The notes: generated from the letters alone by a model not told the origin. A stretch of 64,000 nucleotides of DNA from an uncultured Lachnospiraceae bacterium (GCA_947589315.1 CANPZE010000007.1:1-64000); one strand, 5' to 3'. Positions 28,479 through 39,938 are shown, counted from the stretch's first letter. Numbers and translations are program-made.

Positions 28479-30380
28479 ATGGGAATATTTAGCAGACGTA
28501 TTGATATTAAGAAGGGGACGAAGGTTACCTACAGCGAGGATGACATCCGAAAGCTGGAAATGAATTTTAACCGGGAGTTCAGATCCCAGGAGGGGCCTGT
28601 TATCTATACCCCCTTCCGAAAAGAGCCGCCCCGGGCATATTTGACTCAGCTTCGGGAAATGGTGTTTGAGTCGGTCCTGGACAAGCATCTATATACCTTT
28701 AAACATCTTCTGGTGGTTCCCAACCCATACGGGGTGTCGGTACAGACGGCTCTGATACTGTTTAATACCTCAAAGGAATGCCGGGTAAGGTACCGGGTAC
28801 GGGGCAATACACCGGAGACTGATTTTGTGGGGGAGACAGGAATGAATACCCGCCACCGGGTACCCATCATGGGGCTGTATACTGGCAGGACTAATAAACT
28901 GGTATTAGAACTGCTGGATGAGGAGGGTGAGGTGATCCGGCGGAGGGATCTGACGATTTATGCCAGGGAGCTTCCCCTGAAGATGCGTCAGCTCGTTTCC
29001 CGGGTGGTTCATCAGGAAGCTTCCCAATTTCCGTTTCTGCTGGTCAATGGGCTTCGGTTCAATCCTATTGTGCTGGATCAGGATGGAGAGGTGCGGTATG
29101 CGTTGCAGCTCAAGACGAATAAGATTGGAATGATTCCCTTGCAAAACGGGCACTTTCTGTATCCGGATATTTCTGCCAGCCGTGCAGGAGAGGATGGGGC
29201 TCCCATGACCTGCCAATATCATGAGATGGATTATATGGGGAGGATTTACCGCACCTTTTATCTGGAGTATCCCATACGCCGGGCTGTGGCGCAGGACGGG
29301 GATTCCCTTTTCCTCGTGACCGCCTCTTCTTCAGAATATTCGGGAGACCGTATCCTGCAGGTGGATATGAATAGCGGAAAGGTCCGGAAGCAATGTGATC
29401 TGGTAGATATTCTGGGAGACCGTTACCGGGACCGCAGGGGATGGGTTCCTGTCACCCATATGGAATACCGGGACGGGAAACTTCTTTTAACATTAAAAAG
29501 GTTTCACACCATACTGCTGTTGGGATGGGAGGATTTATCGGTACAATGGATCCTGGCGCCAGAACAGATCTGGAAGGATACGCCGTTAGCCCCATATGTA
29601 CTCAGGCAGGAGGGAGAGATCGGGCTGTTACCGGAATACGCAGCATTTCAGGAGGGGACAGAGGAAAGGCTCCTGGTCTACAATATTCAGGATCCGGGCA
29701 GCATCCCGGTGGAGGGAGAAGCAGGAAGCCCTAAGTCCAGGGCGGCCCTCTATGAGATCGATGCCGGAAAAGGAACCTGCCGGGTCCTGGAACAGGTCAG
29801 GACGGCAAAGGCTGCGCACTTTGGGAAAGCGATTCCCGGGGAAGGCCGGATATTGGCGGCGTCCGGGCTGCTCCAGGAAAGGACGGAGAAACGGCGGGGG
29901 GTTATTGTGGAGGCAGACCTGGCTGCCGGAAAGGCGATCAACCGTTTCATTCTGCGCAGGGGCTTTGGCAATGTCTGGGAATTTACTCCTGATATCTCTT
30001 CCTATGGAACTCCGTTGGACAGGAAGGAGAATGTGATCCTGGGACAGCTGGAACCGCCGGAGAGATTCTGCGGCGAACTGCCGCCTCTTTCCGAGGAAAA
30101 GCTCAAGAAACGGTATTTTGGAAAGATCCATTTATGTGGAAGCCTGCTGCTGTTCCGCTTCTATCCGGGAATGATCCAGAGAGTATATCTGGTGGGGGAA
30201 AAGAATTCCTATGTCCAGGATTATTCCGGGCTGCTGCCCAGGCAGGTACGCAGATCCTTTGGGATCGCCCTGGGTCAGCTGGCCTGTGATGAGTATCGGA
30301 TCTTTGTAGAATATGACGGCAGTGTTTATCAGTTGAAAAACGAGGTCCGTATAGAGACGCAGAAAGATAAGCAACGCTAA
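28479..30380 (+). CDS. Arylsulfotransferase (ASST)-fold family protein, apparently substituted active site
   Basis: N-terminal domain VPNPYGVSVQTALILFNTSKECRVRYRVRGNTPETDFVGE...HRVPIMGLYTGRTNKLVLEL resembles the ASST N-terminal domain; propeller-like repeats; adjacent to cysD. Confidence 0.75.
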   Translation: MGIFSRRIDIKKGTKVTYSEDDIRKLEMNFNREFRSQEGPVIYTPFRKEPPRAYLTQLREMVFESVLDKHLYTFKHLLVVPNPYGVSVQTALILFNTSKECRVRYRVRGNTPETDFVGETGMNTRHRVPIMGLYTGRTNKLVLELLDEEGEVIRRRDLTIYARELPLKMRQLVSRVVHQEASQFPFLLVNGLRFNPIVLDQDGEVRYALQLKTNKIGMIPLQNGHFLYPDISASRAGEDGAPMTCQYHEMDYMGRIYRTFYLEYPIRRAVAQDGDSLFLVTASSSEYSGDRILQVDMNSGKVRKQCDLVDILGDRYRDRRGWVPVTHMEYRDGKLLLTLKRFHTILLLGWEDLSVQWILAPEQIWKDTPLAPYVLRQEGEIGLLPEYAAFQEGTEERLLVYNIQDPGSIPVEGEAGSPKSRAALYEIDAGKGTCRVLEQVRTAKAAHFGKAIPGEGRILAASGLLQERTEKRRGVIVEADLAAGKAINRFILRRGFGNVWEFTPDISSYGTPLDRKENVILGQLEPPERFCGELPPLSEEKLKKRYFGKIHLCGSLLLFRFYPGMIQRVYLVGEKNSYVQDYSGLLPRQVRRSFGIALGQLACDEYRIFVEYDGSVYQLKNEVRIETQKDKQR

Positions 30381-30405
30381 ATTATAAAAATAATGGAGGA
30401 AAACA

Positions 30406-31305
30406 ATGAGTCAATTATCACACTTGGAGGAACTGGAGGCAGAGGCGATCTACATTATGCGCGAAGTAGCTGCAGAATGCGAGAAGCCGGTTATGTTGTA
30501 TTCGATAGGAAAGGACAGTTCGGTGATGCTTCATCTGGCATTGAAAGCATTTTATCCGGAGAAACCGCCGTTTCCCTTTCTTCATGTGGATACTACCTGG
30601 AAATTCCGGGAAATGATCGAGTTCCGTGACAAGATGGCTAAGAAGTACGGACTGGAAATGCTGGTGTATACCAATGAAGAAGGAGCAAAGCAGGGGATAA
30701 ACCCCTTTGACCATGGCTCTGCTTACACCGATATTATGAAGACCCAGGCTTTGAAGCAGGCATTGGATAAGTATCAGTTTACTGCGGCTTTTGGCGGCGG
30801 ACGCAGGGATGAGGAGAAGTCCAGGGCCAAGGAGAGGATTTTCTCCTTCCGGAATTCTTCTCATGGCTGGGATCCCAAGAACCAACGGCCGGAAATGTGG
30901 AAGCTGTTTAATACCAAGCTGTTCAAGGGGGAGGAAGTCCGGGTATTCCCTCTCTCCAACTGGACAGAGAAGGATATCTGGCAGTATATCCGTCAGGAGA
31001 ATATAGAGATCCCGTCTCTTTATTACGCTAAGGAACGCCCGGTAGTATACCGGGATGGCAATATCATTATGGTGGACGATGACCGTATGCGGCTGGAGCC
31101 GGGAGAGACTCCGGTTATGAAAAAGGTACGGTTCCGGACCCTGGGCTGTTATCCGCTGACTGGCGGCGTAGAGTCTGAGGCAGACACTTTGGATGCCATC
31201 ATTGAGGAAACACTGAGCGCAGTATCTTCCGAACGTACCAGCCGCGTGATCGACAATGAGGCGGCGGGAAGCATGGAAAGAAGAAAAAGAGAGGGGTATT
31301 TCTAA
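30406..31305 (+). CDS. cysD: Sulfate adenylyltransferase subunit 2
   Basis: [52 protein letters not shown]. Confidence 0.96.
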   Translation: MSQLSHLEELEAEAIYIMREVAAECEKPVMLYSIGKDSSVMLHLALKAFYPEKPPFPFLHVDTTWKFREMIEFRDKMAKKYGLEMLVYTNEEGAKQGINPFDHGSAYTDIMKTQALKQALDKYQFTAAFGGGRRDEEKSRAKERIFSFRNSSHGWDPKNQRPEMWKLFNTKLFKGEEVRVFPLSNWTEKDIWQYIRQENIEIPSLYYAKERPVVYRDGNIIMVDDDRMRLEPGETPVMKKVRFRTLGCYPLTGGVESEADTLDAIIEETLSAVSSERTSRVIDNEAAGSMERRKREGYF

Positions 31306-31306
31306 T

Positions 31307-33133
31307 ATGCAAAGTTTACTGAAATTTATCACCTGTGGTAGTGTGGATGACGGAAAATCTACATTGATTGGGCATATGCTTTATGATGCGAAGCTGATCT
31401 TTGCAGATCAGGAAAAGGCCCTGGAATTAGACAGTAAGGTGGGAAGCCGCAATGGGCAGATCGACTACTCTCTGCTGCTGGACGGCCTGATGGCAGAGAG
31501 AGAGCAGGGAATCACGATTGATGTGGCGTACCGTTATTTTACAACGGAGCGCCGGAGCTTTATTGTAGCGGACACACCGGGACATGAAGAGTATACCAGG
31601 AACATGGCGGTAGGAGCTTCCTTTGCTGACCTGGCAGTGATCCTGGTCGATGCCTCCAAGGGGGTACTGGTGCAGACGAAACGCCATACCCGTATCTGTT
31701 CCCTCATGGGAATCCGCCACGTTGTGTATGCGGTAAATAAGATGGACCTGATCAATTATGATAAATATGATTTCCAGGATATCCAGCGTCAGATCAAGCA
31801 GATGGTATCAGAATATAATTTTGAGACCCTGCACATTATCCCGGTATCAGCTACCGAAGGCGACAATGTGACCAAGCCTTCCAACAAAATGGGCTGGTAC
31901 AAGGAAGGAACCCTCCTGGAGTATCTGGAAAATATTGATGTGACAGATCACTCAGACGAGACGGGCTTTGTAATGCCAGTACAGAGAGTGAGCCGCCCCG
32001 ACCATACCTTCCGTGGATTCCAGGGACAGATTGAAGTGGGAGGGATCTCTGTGGGGGATGAAGTGGTGTCTCTGCCCAGCGGGGAGAAGTCCCATGTTAA
32101 GAGTATCCTGAGGACCAATCAGGAAGTAACCACCGCAGGCAAAGGCGAGGCTGTAACGATCCAGCTCGAGGATGAGATTGATGTGTCCAGGGGCTGTATG
32201 CTGGCCAAGGATGTGAATCTCCATTGTGGCAAGATGTTTACCTCCCGCCTCCTGTGGATGGATGATTCCAATCTGGTAGCCGGTAAGAACTATTTCCTGA
32301 AGATCGGTACCAAGATGGTGCCCTGTGTGGTTATGAACATCAAGTACAAGGTGGATGTAAATGAAGGAAACCATGTGCAGACAGACCGCCTGTACAAGAA
32401 TGAGATTGCCTGCTGTGACATTTCCTGCGCAGACAAGATCGTTTATGATGAGTTTGCGCATCATAAAGAGCTGGGCGGATTTATTCTGATCGACCGAGTG
32501 ACCAACATGACTTCGGCCTGCGGTATCGTAGAACACTCTCTCCGCAGGGATGATAACCTGACCTGGCATACAATGGATATTACCCGTGATCTCCGGGCGC
32601 AGCAGAAGGGACAGAACCCGAAGACGATCTGGATGACGGGCCTGTCCGGAGCCGGTAAATCTACGCTGATCAATGAGGTAGAGAAGCGGCTTTTCGCCTT
32701 AGGCAAACATACAATGCTGCTGGATGGCGACAATGTACGTATGGGACTGAACCGGAACTTGGGCTTTAAGGAGCAGGATCGGATCGAGAACATCCGGCGT
32801 GTAGCTGAGGTGGCCAAATTGATGAATGATGCGGGCCTGATCGTCCTGACATCCTTTATCTCGCCTTTTGCCAGCGACCGTCTCAGGGCCAGAGAAATCA
32901 TTGGCGGGGATAACTTTATTGAAATTTATGTCAGCACTCCTCTCGAGGAATGTGAGAAGCGGGATGTAAAGGGGCTGTACAAGAAGGCGCGCGCCGGCGA
33001 AATCCCCAATTTCTCCGGTATCTCCAGCCCATATGAGCCGCCTAAGGATGCGGAAGTGGAGATCAATACCACAGGAAAGACTATAGAGGAGTCGGTGGAT
33101 TACATTATGGAGCAGCTGGAAAGCATACTGTAA
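31307..33133 (+). CDS. cysNC: Bifunctional sulfate adenylyltransferase subunit 1 / APS kinase
   Basis: GTPase CGSVDDGKSTLIGHMLYD, DTPGHEEYTRNM, NKMD; C-terminal APS kinase IWMTGLSGAGKSTL...DGDNVRMGLNRNLGF. Confidence 0.96.
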   Translation: MQSLLKFITCGSVDDGKSTLIGHMLYDAKLIFADQEKALELDSKVGSRNGQIDYSLLLDGLMAEREQGITIDVAYRYFTTERRSFIVADTPGHEEYTRNMAVGASFADLAVILVDASKGVLVQTKRHTRICSLMGIRHVVYAVNKMDLINYDKYDFQDIQRQIKQMVSEYNFETLHIIPVSATEGDNVTKPSNKMGWYKEGTLLEYLENIDVTDHSDETGFVMPVQRVSRPDHTFRGFQGQIEVGGISVGDEVVSLPSGEKSHVKSILRTNQEVTTAGKGEAVTIQLEDEIDVSRGCMLAKDVNLHCGKMFTSRLLWMDDSNLVAGKNYFLKIGTKMVPCVVMNIKYKVDVNEGNHVQTDRLYKNEIACCDISCADKIVYDEFAHHKELGGFILIDRVTNMTSACGIVEHSLRRDDNLTWHTMDITRDLRAQQKGQNPKTIWMTGLSGAGKSTLINEVEKRLFALGKHTMLLDGDNVRMGLNRNLGFKEQDRIENIRRVAEVAKLMNDAGLIVLTSFISPFASDRLRAREIIGGDNFIEIYVSTPLEECEKRDVKGLYKKARAGEIPNFSGISSPYEPPKDAEVEINTTGKTIEESVDYIMEQLESIL

Positions 33134-33173
33134 TGCGGACAGGCGATCCTGGCAAAATAAAATTACGGATAAG

Positions 33174-33201
33174 CGGGGTTTTGCTGACAACAGCAAGCCC
33201 C
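33174..33201 (+). other. Hairpin in cysNC-cysQ gap
   Basis: GGGGTT-TTGCTG-ACAA-CAGCAA-GCCCC; no U-tract. Confidence 0.4.
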
Positions 33202-33226
33202 ACTTTCATATGAAAGAAGAAAGGAC

Positions 33227-34024
33227 ATGGATGGTATGAATTTAGAAAGAGAGCTTCAGGTGGCAAAGGAGGCGGCAGTAAAGGCCGGCGCGGCGATCAT
33301 GGATGTTTATGAGAACGCTGAGGACATGGAGGTTACCTATAAGGACGGAGACATGCCGCTGACAGCAGCGGACAAGGCTTCCAACCGGATCATTGTAGAT
33401 GCTTTAAAAAAGGCTTTTCCGGAATACAGTATCTTGTCCGAGGAAGAAAAGGATGACAGGAGCCGGCTGGAAAATGACTATTGCTTTGTTGTAGATCCCC
33501 TGGATGGGACGAAGGAATTTATCAAGCGGAACGGTCAGTTTACCGTTAATATTGCATTGGCCTACCAGCATAAATCCATTATGGGCGTGATCTATGTCCC
33601 AACGGCTGGGGAACTGTATTACGCAGCGCAGGGCTATGGGGCCTATCTGGATACCCGGGAAGAGACCGGAAAGAAGCTGCAGGTATCGGACCGCACAGAT
33701 ATAAAAGAGCTGCGCATGGTCATGAGCAGCTCCCATGGCTGTGAACAGATGGACCGCCTGTTAGAAAAATATCAATTTAAAAATTTTGTCAAAATGGGAA
33801 GCTCCCTAAAAGGCTGCGTGATCGCAAAGGGAGAAGCAGAGGTATATTACCGCTTTAATCCCACAATGGAATGGGATACCGCAGCAATGCAGTGTATTGT
33901 AGAGGAGGCGGGAGCAATCTTCCGCCAGATGGATGACAGCCCGATGCTCTATAATCGGGAGGACAGCTTGAATGGAAAGGGATTTTATATCATTAACAGG
34001 GCAAAGAATAAGCTGGAATATTAA
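33227..34024 (+). CDS. cysQ: 3'(2'),5'-bisphosphate nucleotidase CysQ (alternative start 33236)
   Basis: ILSEEEKDDRSRLENDYCFVVDPLDGTKEFIKRNGQFTVNIAL, EWDTAAMQCIVEEAG. Confidence 0.93.
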   Translation: MDGMNLERELQVAKEAAVKAGAAIMDVYENAEDMEVTYKDGDMPLTAADKASNRIIVDALKKAFPEYSILSEEEKDDRSRLENDYCFVVDPLDGTKEFIKRNGQFTVNIALAYQHKSIMGVIYVPTAGELYYAAQGYGAYLDTREETGKKLQVSDRTDIKELRMVMSSSHGCEQMDRLLEKYQFKNFVKMGSSLKGCVIAKGEAEVYYRFNPTMEWDTAAMQCIVEEAGAIFRQMDDSPMLYNREDSLNGKGFYIINRAKNKLEY

Positions 34025-34079
34025 AAGCTTTTCAGGATGGACACCAGTGTAGGAACTATTGCAGGATGGAGATAGCAAT

Positions 34080-35585
34080 ATGAAAAAGGATAAAAACATG
34101 GCAGAGAAGGGCCAGGGCTGGGAAGACAAAAAGTCCCAGAGGAAGAAAGAATTTGGGATGATGGCTTCTCTATTAAAGATCGGCTGTATCGGCTTCGGAG
34201 GAGGGAGCGCTTTGATCCCGGTCATTGAAAAAGAGGTAGTGGAGGAGCAGAAGCTGGTAACAGAGGAAGAGTACAATAAAGATGTAGTGGTAGCCAGCAT
34301 CACACCCGGCGCCCTGCCTATGGAGATCGCTACCGGACTGGGCAAGCGGGCCTACGGTGTGGGCGGGATGATACTCTCTGCCAATATGATGGCTTTTCCC
34401 GGGGCTTTGGCCACTGTATTGTTATTGTCTGTTATGTCCAGGGTGAGCAGCTCCGTACTGGCCCAGATTGAGATCCTGTCCATGGGGATCTCTGCTTTTA
34501 TTGCCTGCCTTTTGACAGAGTATGCCCGAAAGACGTTGGCAGAGGCCAGGGCGGAGAGCAAAGGGAGATGGAAGCGGGCCGTAGTGATATTGGCCGGTGT
34601 TTTCCTGCTGTCAGGGGGGAAGGCAGTGTACAATATTCTTGGGATCAAGTCAGATCCTATATTCTGCCTGTCTACTTTACAGGTCCTGGGAATCGCCTTT
34701 TTTGGCATTTTGTATACCCGCTGTAAATTTACCAGGAAAAATGTATTAATAGCAGGAATCATTATTGCCATGTATATCTTTACTATCAGCCAGCCCTGGT
34801 TCGCTCTGGGATATCTGGAAATGGGGTTGAAGATCCTGATGGCAGTCTTGTCTGTATGGGGGCTTTATGGCAGTATTGCTGCCTCGGGCAAGAGGAAGAA
34901 GGTCTCCTGTGTCAGGCTGACAAAGGAGCTGGCGGCCTGGCTCCTTTTTATGCTTCTTTTGTCGGCTCCGGCGCTGGTCATAGGGAAAGAGCTGGTGGTA
35001 TTCCTGTCCCGGGGATTTGCCTCCTCCATTATGTCCTTTGGCGGAGGGGATGCCTATTTGTCTGTGGCAGACGGTATGTTCGTCCATTCTGGGATGATCC
35101 CCCAGAATGAGTTCTACGCCCATCTGGTCCCTCTGGTCAATCTGCTTCCCGGTTCCATCCTGTGCAAGACCCTGTCAGGGGTAGGGTATCTTCTGGGATA
35201 CGAAATGACCGGAAGTACAATGACAGGATACCTGGCAGCCCTGGCTGGATTTTCCAGCAGCGTCATGGCTTCCGGAGGTGTATTTTGCCTGGTCTACTAT
35301 ATTTATGAATGTTTTGAAAAGCTGGATGTATTTCGCCTGCTGAGCCGCTGGATCCGTCCGATCATCGCAGGGCTTTTACTGACTGTCATGTGTTCTCTGA
35401 TCTTTCAGAACCTCCAGACTGGCGCCAAACTGGGGCTGCATGGGATAACAGCCATGGGCGTTACCGTTCTGATCTATGGGCTGAATCTGGTTCTGCTCTA
35501 TGTGGGAAAGAAGAAAAATGGAACCTTGATTGCATTCTCTGCAATTACTGTGCTGATCCTGTGCAATCTCCTGACGGTATTGTAA
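34080..35585 (+). CDS. CHR/ChrA family oxyanion transporter, two-domain
   Basis: Duplicated halves: KIGCIGFGGGSALIPVIEKEVVEEQKLVTEEEY...ASITPGALPMEIAT and FASSIMSFGGGDAYLSVADGMFVHSGMIPQNEFYA...LPGSILCK. Confidence 0.88.
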   Translation: MKKDKNMAEKGQGWEDKKSQRKKEFGMMASLLKIGCIGFGGGSALIPVIEKEVVEEQKLVTEEEYNKDVVVASITPGALPMEIATGLGKRAYGVGGMILSANMMAFPGALATVLLLSVMSRVSSSVLAQIEILSMGISAFIACLLTEYARKTLAEARAESKGRWKRAVVILAGVFLLSGGKAVYNILGIKSDPIFCLSTLQVLGIAFFGILYTRCKFTRKNVLIAGIIIAMYIFTISQPWFALGYLEMGLKILMAVLSVWGLYGSIAASGKRKKVSCVRLTKELAAWLLFMLLLSAPALVIGKELVVFLSRGFASSIMSFGGGDAYLSVADGMFVHSGMIPQNEFYAHLVPLVNLLPGSILCKTLSGVGYLLGYEMTGSTMTGYLAALAGFSSSVMASGGVFCLVYYIYECFEKLDVFRLLSRWIRPIIAGLLLTVMCSLIFQNLQTGAKLGLHGITAMGVTVLIYGLNLVLLYVGKKKNGTLIAFSAITVLILCNLLTVL

Positions 35586-35723
35586 AAAAGCTCCTCTCTG
35601 GCCAGGCGGGGAAGCCCAAAGGCTTACGGCGGGCAGAGAAAAGGTTGGATTTCTTGACAAATAGGGGCTGTATTGATAAAATCGGATATAGCGTTTACAG
35701 GAGGATGGAAATGGAGGGAAATC

Positions 35724-36236
35724 ATGAAGAAAAAGGTATTATCCATTTTAGTTGAGAATACCTCCGGCGTGCTGAGCCGCGTTGCCGGTTTATTTAGCCG
35801 CCGCGGTTATAATATAGACAGTCTTACGGTTGGTGAGACAGAGGTGTCCGGATATTCCAGGATGACGGTGGTAGCCAGGGGAGACGACCAGATCTTGGAG
35901 CAGATTGAGAAGCAGCTGGCAAAGCTGGAGGATGTAAGAGAGGTCCGGGAGCTGGTAGACGGACATGCCGTATGCCGGGAACTGGTGCTGATCACCATCG
36001 GGGTTACCCCGGAGGAGCGTCCTGCGCTGGTCTCTGTGGTGGATATCTTCCGCGCCAATATCGTTGATGTGGAGATTGATTCCGTGATGATCGAGCTGAC
36101 AGGCAACCAGTCTAAGATCAATGCATTTATCCGGCTTTTAGACGGCTATGAGATCAAGGAAATGGTGCGCACCGGAATCGCCGGTCTGAGCAGGGGCGCC
36201 CAGAACGGTCTGGCCGATGAGGAAGAAATGGAGTAA
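35724..36236 (+). CDS. ilvN: Acetolactate synthase small subunit
   Basis: SILVENTSGVLSRVAGLFSRRGYNIDSLTVG ACT domain. Confidence 0.94.
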   Translation: MKKKVLSILVENTSGVLSRVAGLFSRRGYNIDSLTVGETEVSGYSRMTVVARGDDQILEQIEKQLAKLEDVREVRELVDGHAVCRELVLITIGVTPEERPALVSVVDIFRANIVDVEIDSVMIELTGNQSKINAFIRLLDGYEIKEMVRTGIAGLSRGAQNGLADEEEME

Positions 36237-36261
36237 AACGCCGTTGCTTGCATGGCGGTCT

Positions 36262-36285
36262 GCTGATACATAATGTAGTGTCAGC
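36262..36285 (+). other. Hairpin in ilvN-ilvC gap
   Basis: GCTGATAC-ATAATGTA-GTGTCAGC (one U.G). Confidence 0.4.
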
Positions 36286-36334
36286 TCAGTCATATCAGGC
36301 TTGCGCTTTGCATATATCATTAAATTTAATTTAA

Positions 36335-37372
<1,038 letters not shown>

Positions 37373-37403
37373 TCAAGGCGTCCAGATCGATCAGAAATGT
37401 CAG

Positions 37404-37448
37404 ATACCGGGGACGGGATGGATATCATCCCTTCTTCGGTATTTTTTT
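37404..37448 (+). terminator. Rho-independent terminator after ilvC
   Basis: Nested ATACCG...GGGATG-gatat-CATCCC...CGGTAT then TTTTTT. Confidence 0.85.
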
Positions 37449-37520
37449 GACTTCTGGCAGGCCTTTGGTATAGACAAATGATAGAGAAGTAGTAGAATGG
37501 GAGTAGAAGGGAGGAAAGCT

Positions 37521-39116
37521 ATGCGGGAGAAAATAAGTGAAATGATCCGGGCGGGGAAGACCAGCCTTGGGATAGAATTTGGTTCTACCAGGATCAAGGC
37601 AGTATTGGTCGGGGAAGATCATGTGCCTGTCGCATCAGGCAGCCATGAATGGGAAAATCAGCTGATAGACCATATCTGGACCTATTCCCTGGAGGATATC
37701 ATCCAGGGGATGCAGGATTGCTATGCCAGCCTTGCCAATGAGGTGGAGGAACATTACGGGGTGCCGTTGGAAACGATCGGGGCTCTTGGGATCAGTGGAA
37801 TGATGCATGGCTATATGGCCTTTGACCGGAATGACCGTCTGCTGGTGCCTTTTCGCACGTGGAGGAATACAATGACAGAGGAGGCGGCCGGGAAATTAAC
37901 GGATCTGTTTGCGTTTCCCATTCCCCAGAGGTGGAGTATTGCCCATCTGTATCAGGCGATCTGCAACGGGGAAGAGCATGTGGGGGAAATTGCTTATCTT
38001 ACCACACTGGCCGGTTACGTCCATTGGCGGCTCACCGGGCAGAAGGCAGTGGGGATTGGGGAAGCATCGGGAATGTTTCCTATTGATTCCCGGACCCGGA
38101 ATTATCATCAGGACATGCTTCGCAAATTTGACTGCTATATTGAGGAGAAGGGCTATCCCTGGAAGATAGAGGAGATTCTCCCGCAGGTTCTGACTGCCGG
38201 GGAACAGGGCGGCGTCCTGACCCAGGAAGGGGCAAGGCTTCTGGATGTCAGCGGCCGTCTCCGCAGCGGTGTGAAATTATGTCCCCCGGAGGGAGATGCA
38301 GGGACGGGAATGACTGCGACCAATAGCGTGGCCGTGCGTACCGGCAATATTTCCGCCGGAACCTCCGTATTTGCCATGATTGTATTAGAGAAGGAACTGT
38401 CCCGGCTGCACCCGGAACTGGATCTGGTGACAACGCCCACCGGGAAGCCGGTGGCTATGGTACATTGTAACAACTGTACCTCTGATTTGAATGCCTGGAT
38501 CAACTTATTTGGAGAGTTTGCCGCCTTGCTTGGCGCAGAGCAGGATAAGGACAGGCTGTTTGAACTGCTGTATGGCAAGGCAATGGAAGCAGAGGCGGAT
38601 GGGGGCGGTATGCTGGCCTGCAATTATTTCTCCGGGGAACATATTACCCGGTTGGAGGAGGGGCGTCCCTTCTTTGTACGAAGGCCGGACAGCGCCTTGA
38701 ATCTGGCTAATTTTATGCGGACACATCTATTTTCCGCGCTGGCTACCTTAAAGCTGGGGCTGGACATCCTCCTGCAGGAGGAGAAGGTGAAAGTAGATAA
38801 GATTTATGGGCATGGGGGGCTTTTCCGGACAAAGGGAGTGGGGCAGAGCCTGGTGGCAGCTGCGATGGATACTCCCGTGTCCCTCATGGATACTGCCGGG
38901 GAAGGGGGAGCCTGGGGAATTGCCCTGCTGGCCTCATATATGAATACCCGGGAGGAAGGGGAAGCTTTGGAGAGTTTTCTGCAGAAAAAAGTATTTTCCC
39001 ACAGCAGAGAGCAGAGGGTGGAACCCAGGAAGCAGGATGTAGACGGGTTTAACACATTTATGGAACGGTACCGGAGGGGACTGGCAGTCGAACGAAGCGC
39101 AGTGGAGCAGCTGTAG
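37521..39116 (+). CDS. FGGY-family carbohydrate kinase
   Basis: [60 protein letters not shown] ggagg before 37521. Confidence 0.88.
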   Translation: MREKISEMIRAGKTSLGIEFGSTRIKAVLVGEDHVPVASGSHEWENQLIDHIWTYSLEDIIQGMQDCYASLANEVEEHYGVPLETIGALGISGMMHGYMAFDRNDRLLVPFRTWRNTMTEEAAGKLTDLFAFPIPQRWSIAHLYQAICNGEEHVGEIAYLTTLAGYVHWRLTGQKAVGIGEASGMFPIDSRTRNYHQDMLRKFDCYIEEKGYPWKIEEILPQVLTAGEQGGVLTQEGARLLDVSGRLRSGVKLCPPEGDAGTGMTATNSVAVRTGNISAGTSVFAMIVLEKELSRLHPELDLVTTPTGKPVAMVHCNNCTSDLNAWINLFGEFAALLGAEQDKDRLFELLYGKAMEAEADGGGMLACNYFSGEHITRLEEGRPFFVRRPDSALNLANFMRTHLFSALATLKLGLDILLQEEKVKVDKIYGHGGLFRTKGVGQSLVAAAMDTPVSLMDTAGEGGAWGIALLASYMNTREEGEALESFLQKKVFSHSREQRVEPRKQDVDGFNTFMERYRRGLAVERSAVEQL

Positions 39117-39134
39117 GCGCTGGAAAGGGGTATT

Positions 39135-39827
39135 ATGTTAGAAGAGTTAAAGCAAAAGGTATATGAGGCAAATATGATGCTGCCGGAATATGGCTTAGTG
39201 ACCTTTACCTGGGGAAATGTCAGTGGGATAGACCGGGAGAGCGGTATCTTTGCTATTAAGCCCAGTGGCGTGGAATATGAAAAGCTGACGCCGGAGGCGA
39301 TGGTCCTGGTGGACCTGGATGGAAATCCGGTGGAAGGGGAATACCGGCCCTCCTCCGATACGCCTACCCATGCAGAACTGTATAAAGCCTTTCCTGACAT
39401 CGGAGGGATTGTACATACCCATTCTGACTATGCGACCAGTTGGGCGCAGGCCGGCAGGAGCCTCCCCTGCTATGGGACTACCCACGCCGATTACTTTTAT
39501 GGAGAGATTCCCTGCGTGCGCTGTCTGGACAGAGAGGAGCTGGAGGAAGCTTATGAGAAAAATACCGGCATACTGATCGCCCGGTCCTTTCAGGAAATGG
39601 GAAAGGACCCCAAGGCAGTGCCGGCGGTCCTGTGCAAAAACCATGGGCCATTTACCTGGGGCAGGGATGCAGGAGAGGCGGTATATCATGCAGCAGTCCT
39701 GGAGAGGGTGGCAAGGCTGGCCTGCCATACGGAGCAGCTGAAAAAAGACGTGGCTCCCGCCCCTCAGGAGCTTCAGGACAAGCATTATTACAGAAAGCAT
39801 GGGGCAAATGCCTATTATGGGCAATAA
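39135..39827 (+). CDS. araD: L-ribulose-5-phosphate 4-epimerase
   Basis: [57 protein letters not shown]. Confidence 0.93.
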   Translation: MLEELKQKVYEANMMLPEYGLVTFTWGNVSGIDRESGIFAIKPSGVEYEKLTPEAMVLVDLDGNPVEGEYRPSSDTPTHAELYKAFPDIGGIVHTHSDYATSWAQAGRSLPCYGTTHADYFYGEIPCVRCLDREELEEAYEKNTGILIARSFQEMGKDPKAVPAVLCKNHGPFTWGRDAGEAVYHAAVLERVARLACHTEQLKKDVAPAPQELQDKHYYRKHGANAYYGQ

Positions 39828-39864
39828 AATACTGGAAAAATAAGGAAAATCAAGGCTTTTCCAG

Positions 39865-39893
39865 TTGAAATTTATGTAAGGTTCGTCTATAAT
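39865..39893 (+). promoter_or_regulatory. SigA-type promoter of a mini-gene
   Basis: TTGAAA-N17-TATAAT. Confidence 0.8.
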
Positions 39894-39938
39894 GTATGAA
39901 AACATAGTATAAATACTGATATTCGAGGAGGGATCATC

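Noticed and set aside
28479-30380. Plain annotation as functional arylsulfate sulfotransferase
   Set aside because: Fold similarity is good but expected catalytic His/Asn positions look substituted, so function is left open
30418-31332. 304-aa minus-strand ORF
   Set aside because: Antisense to cysD; shadow ORF
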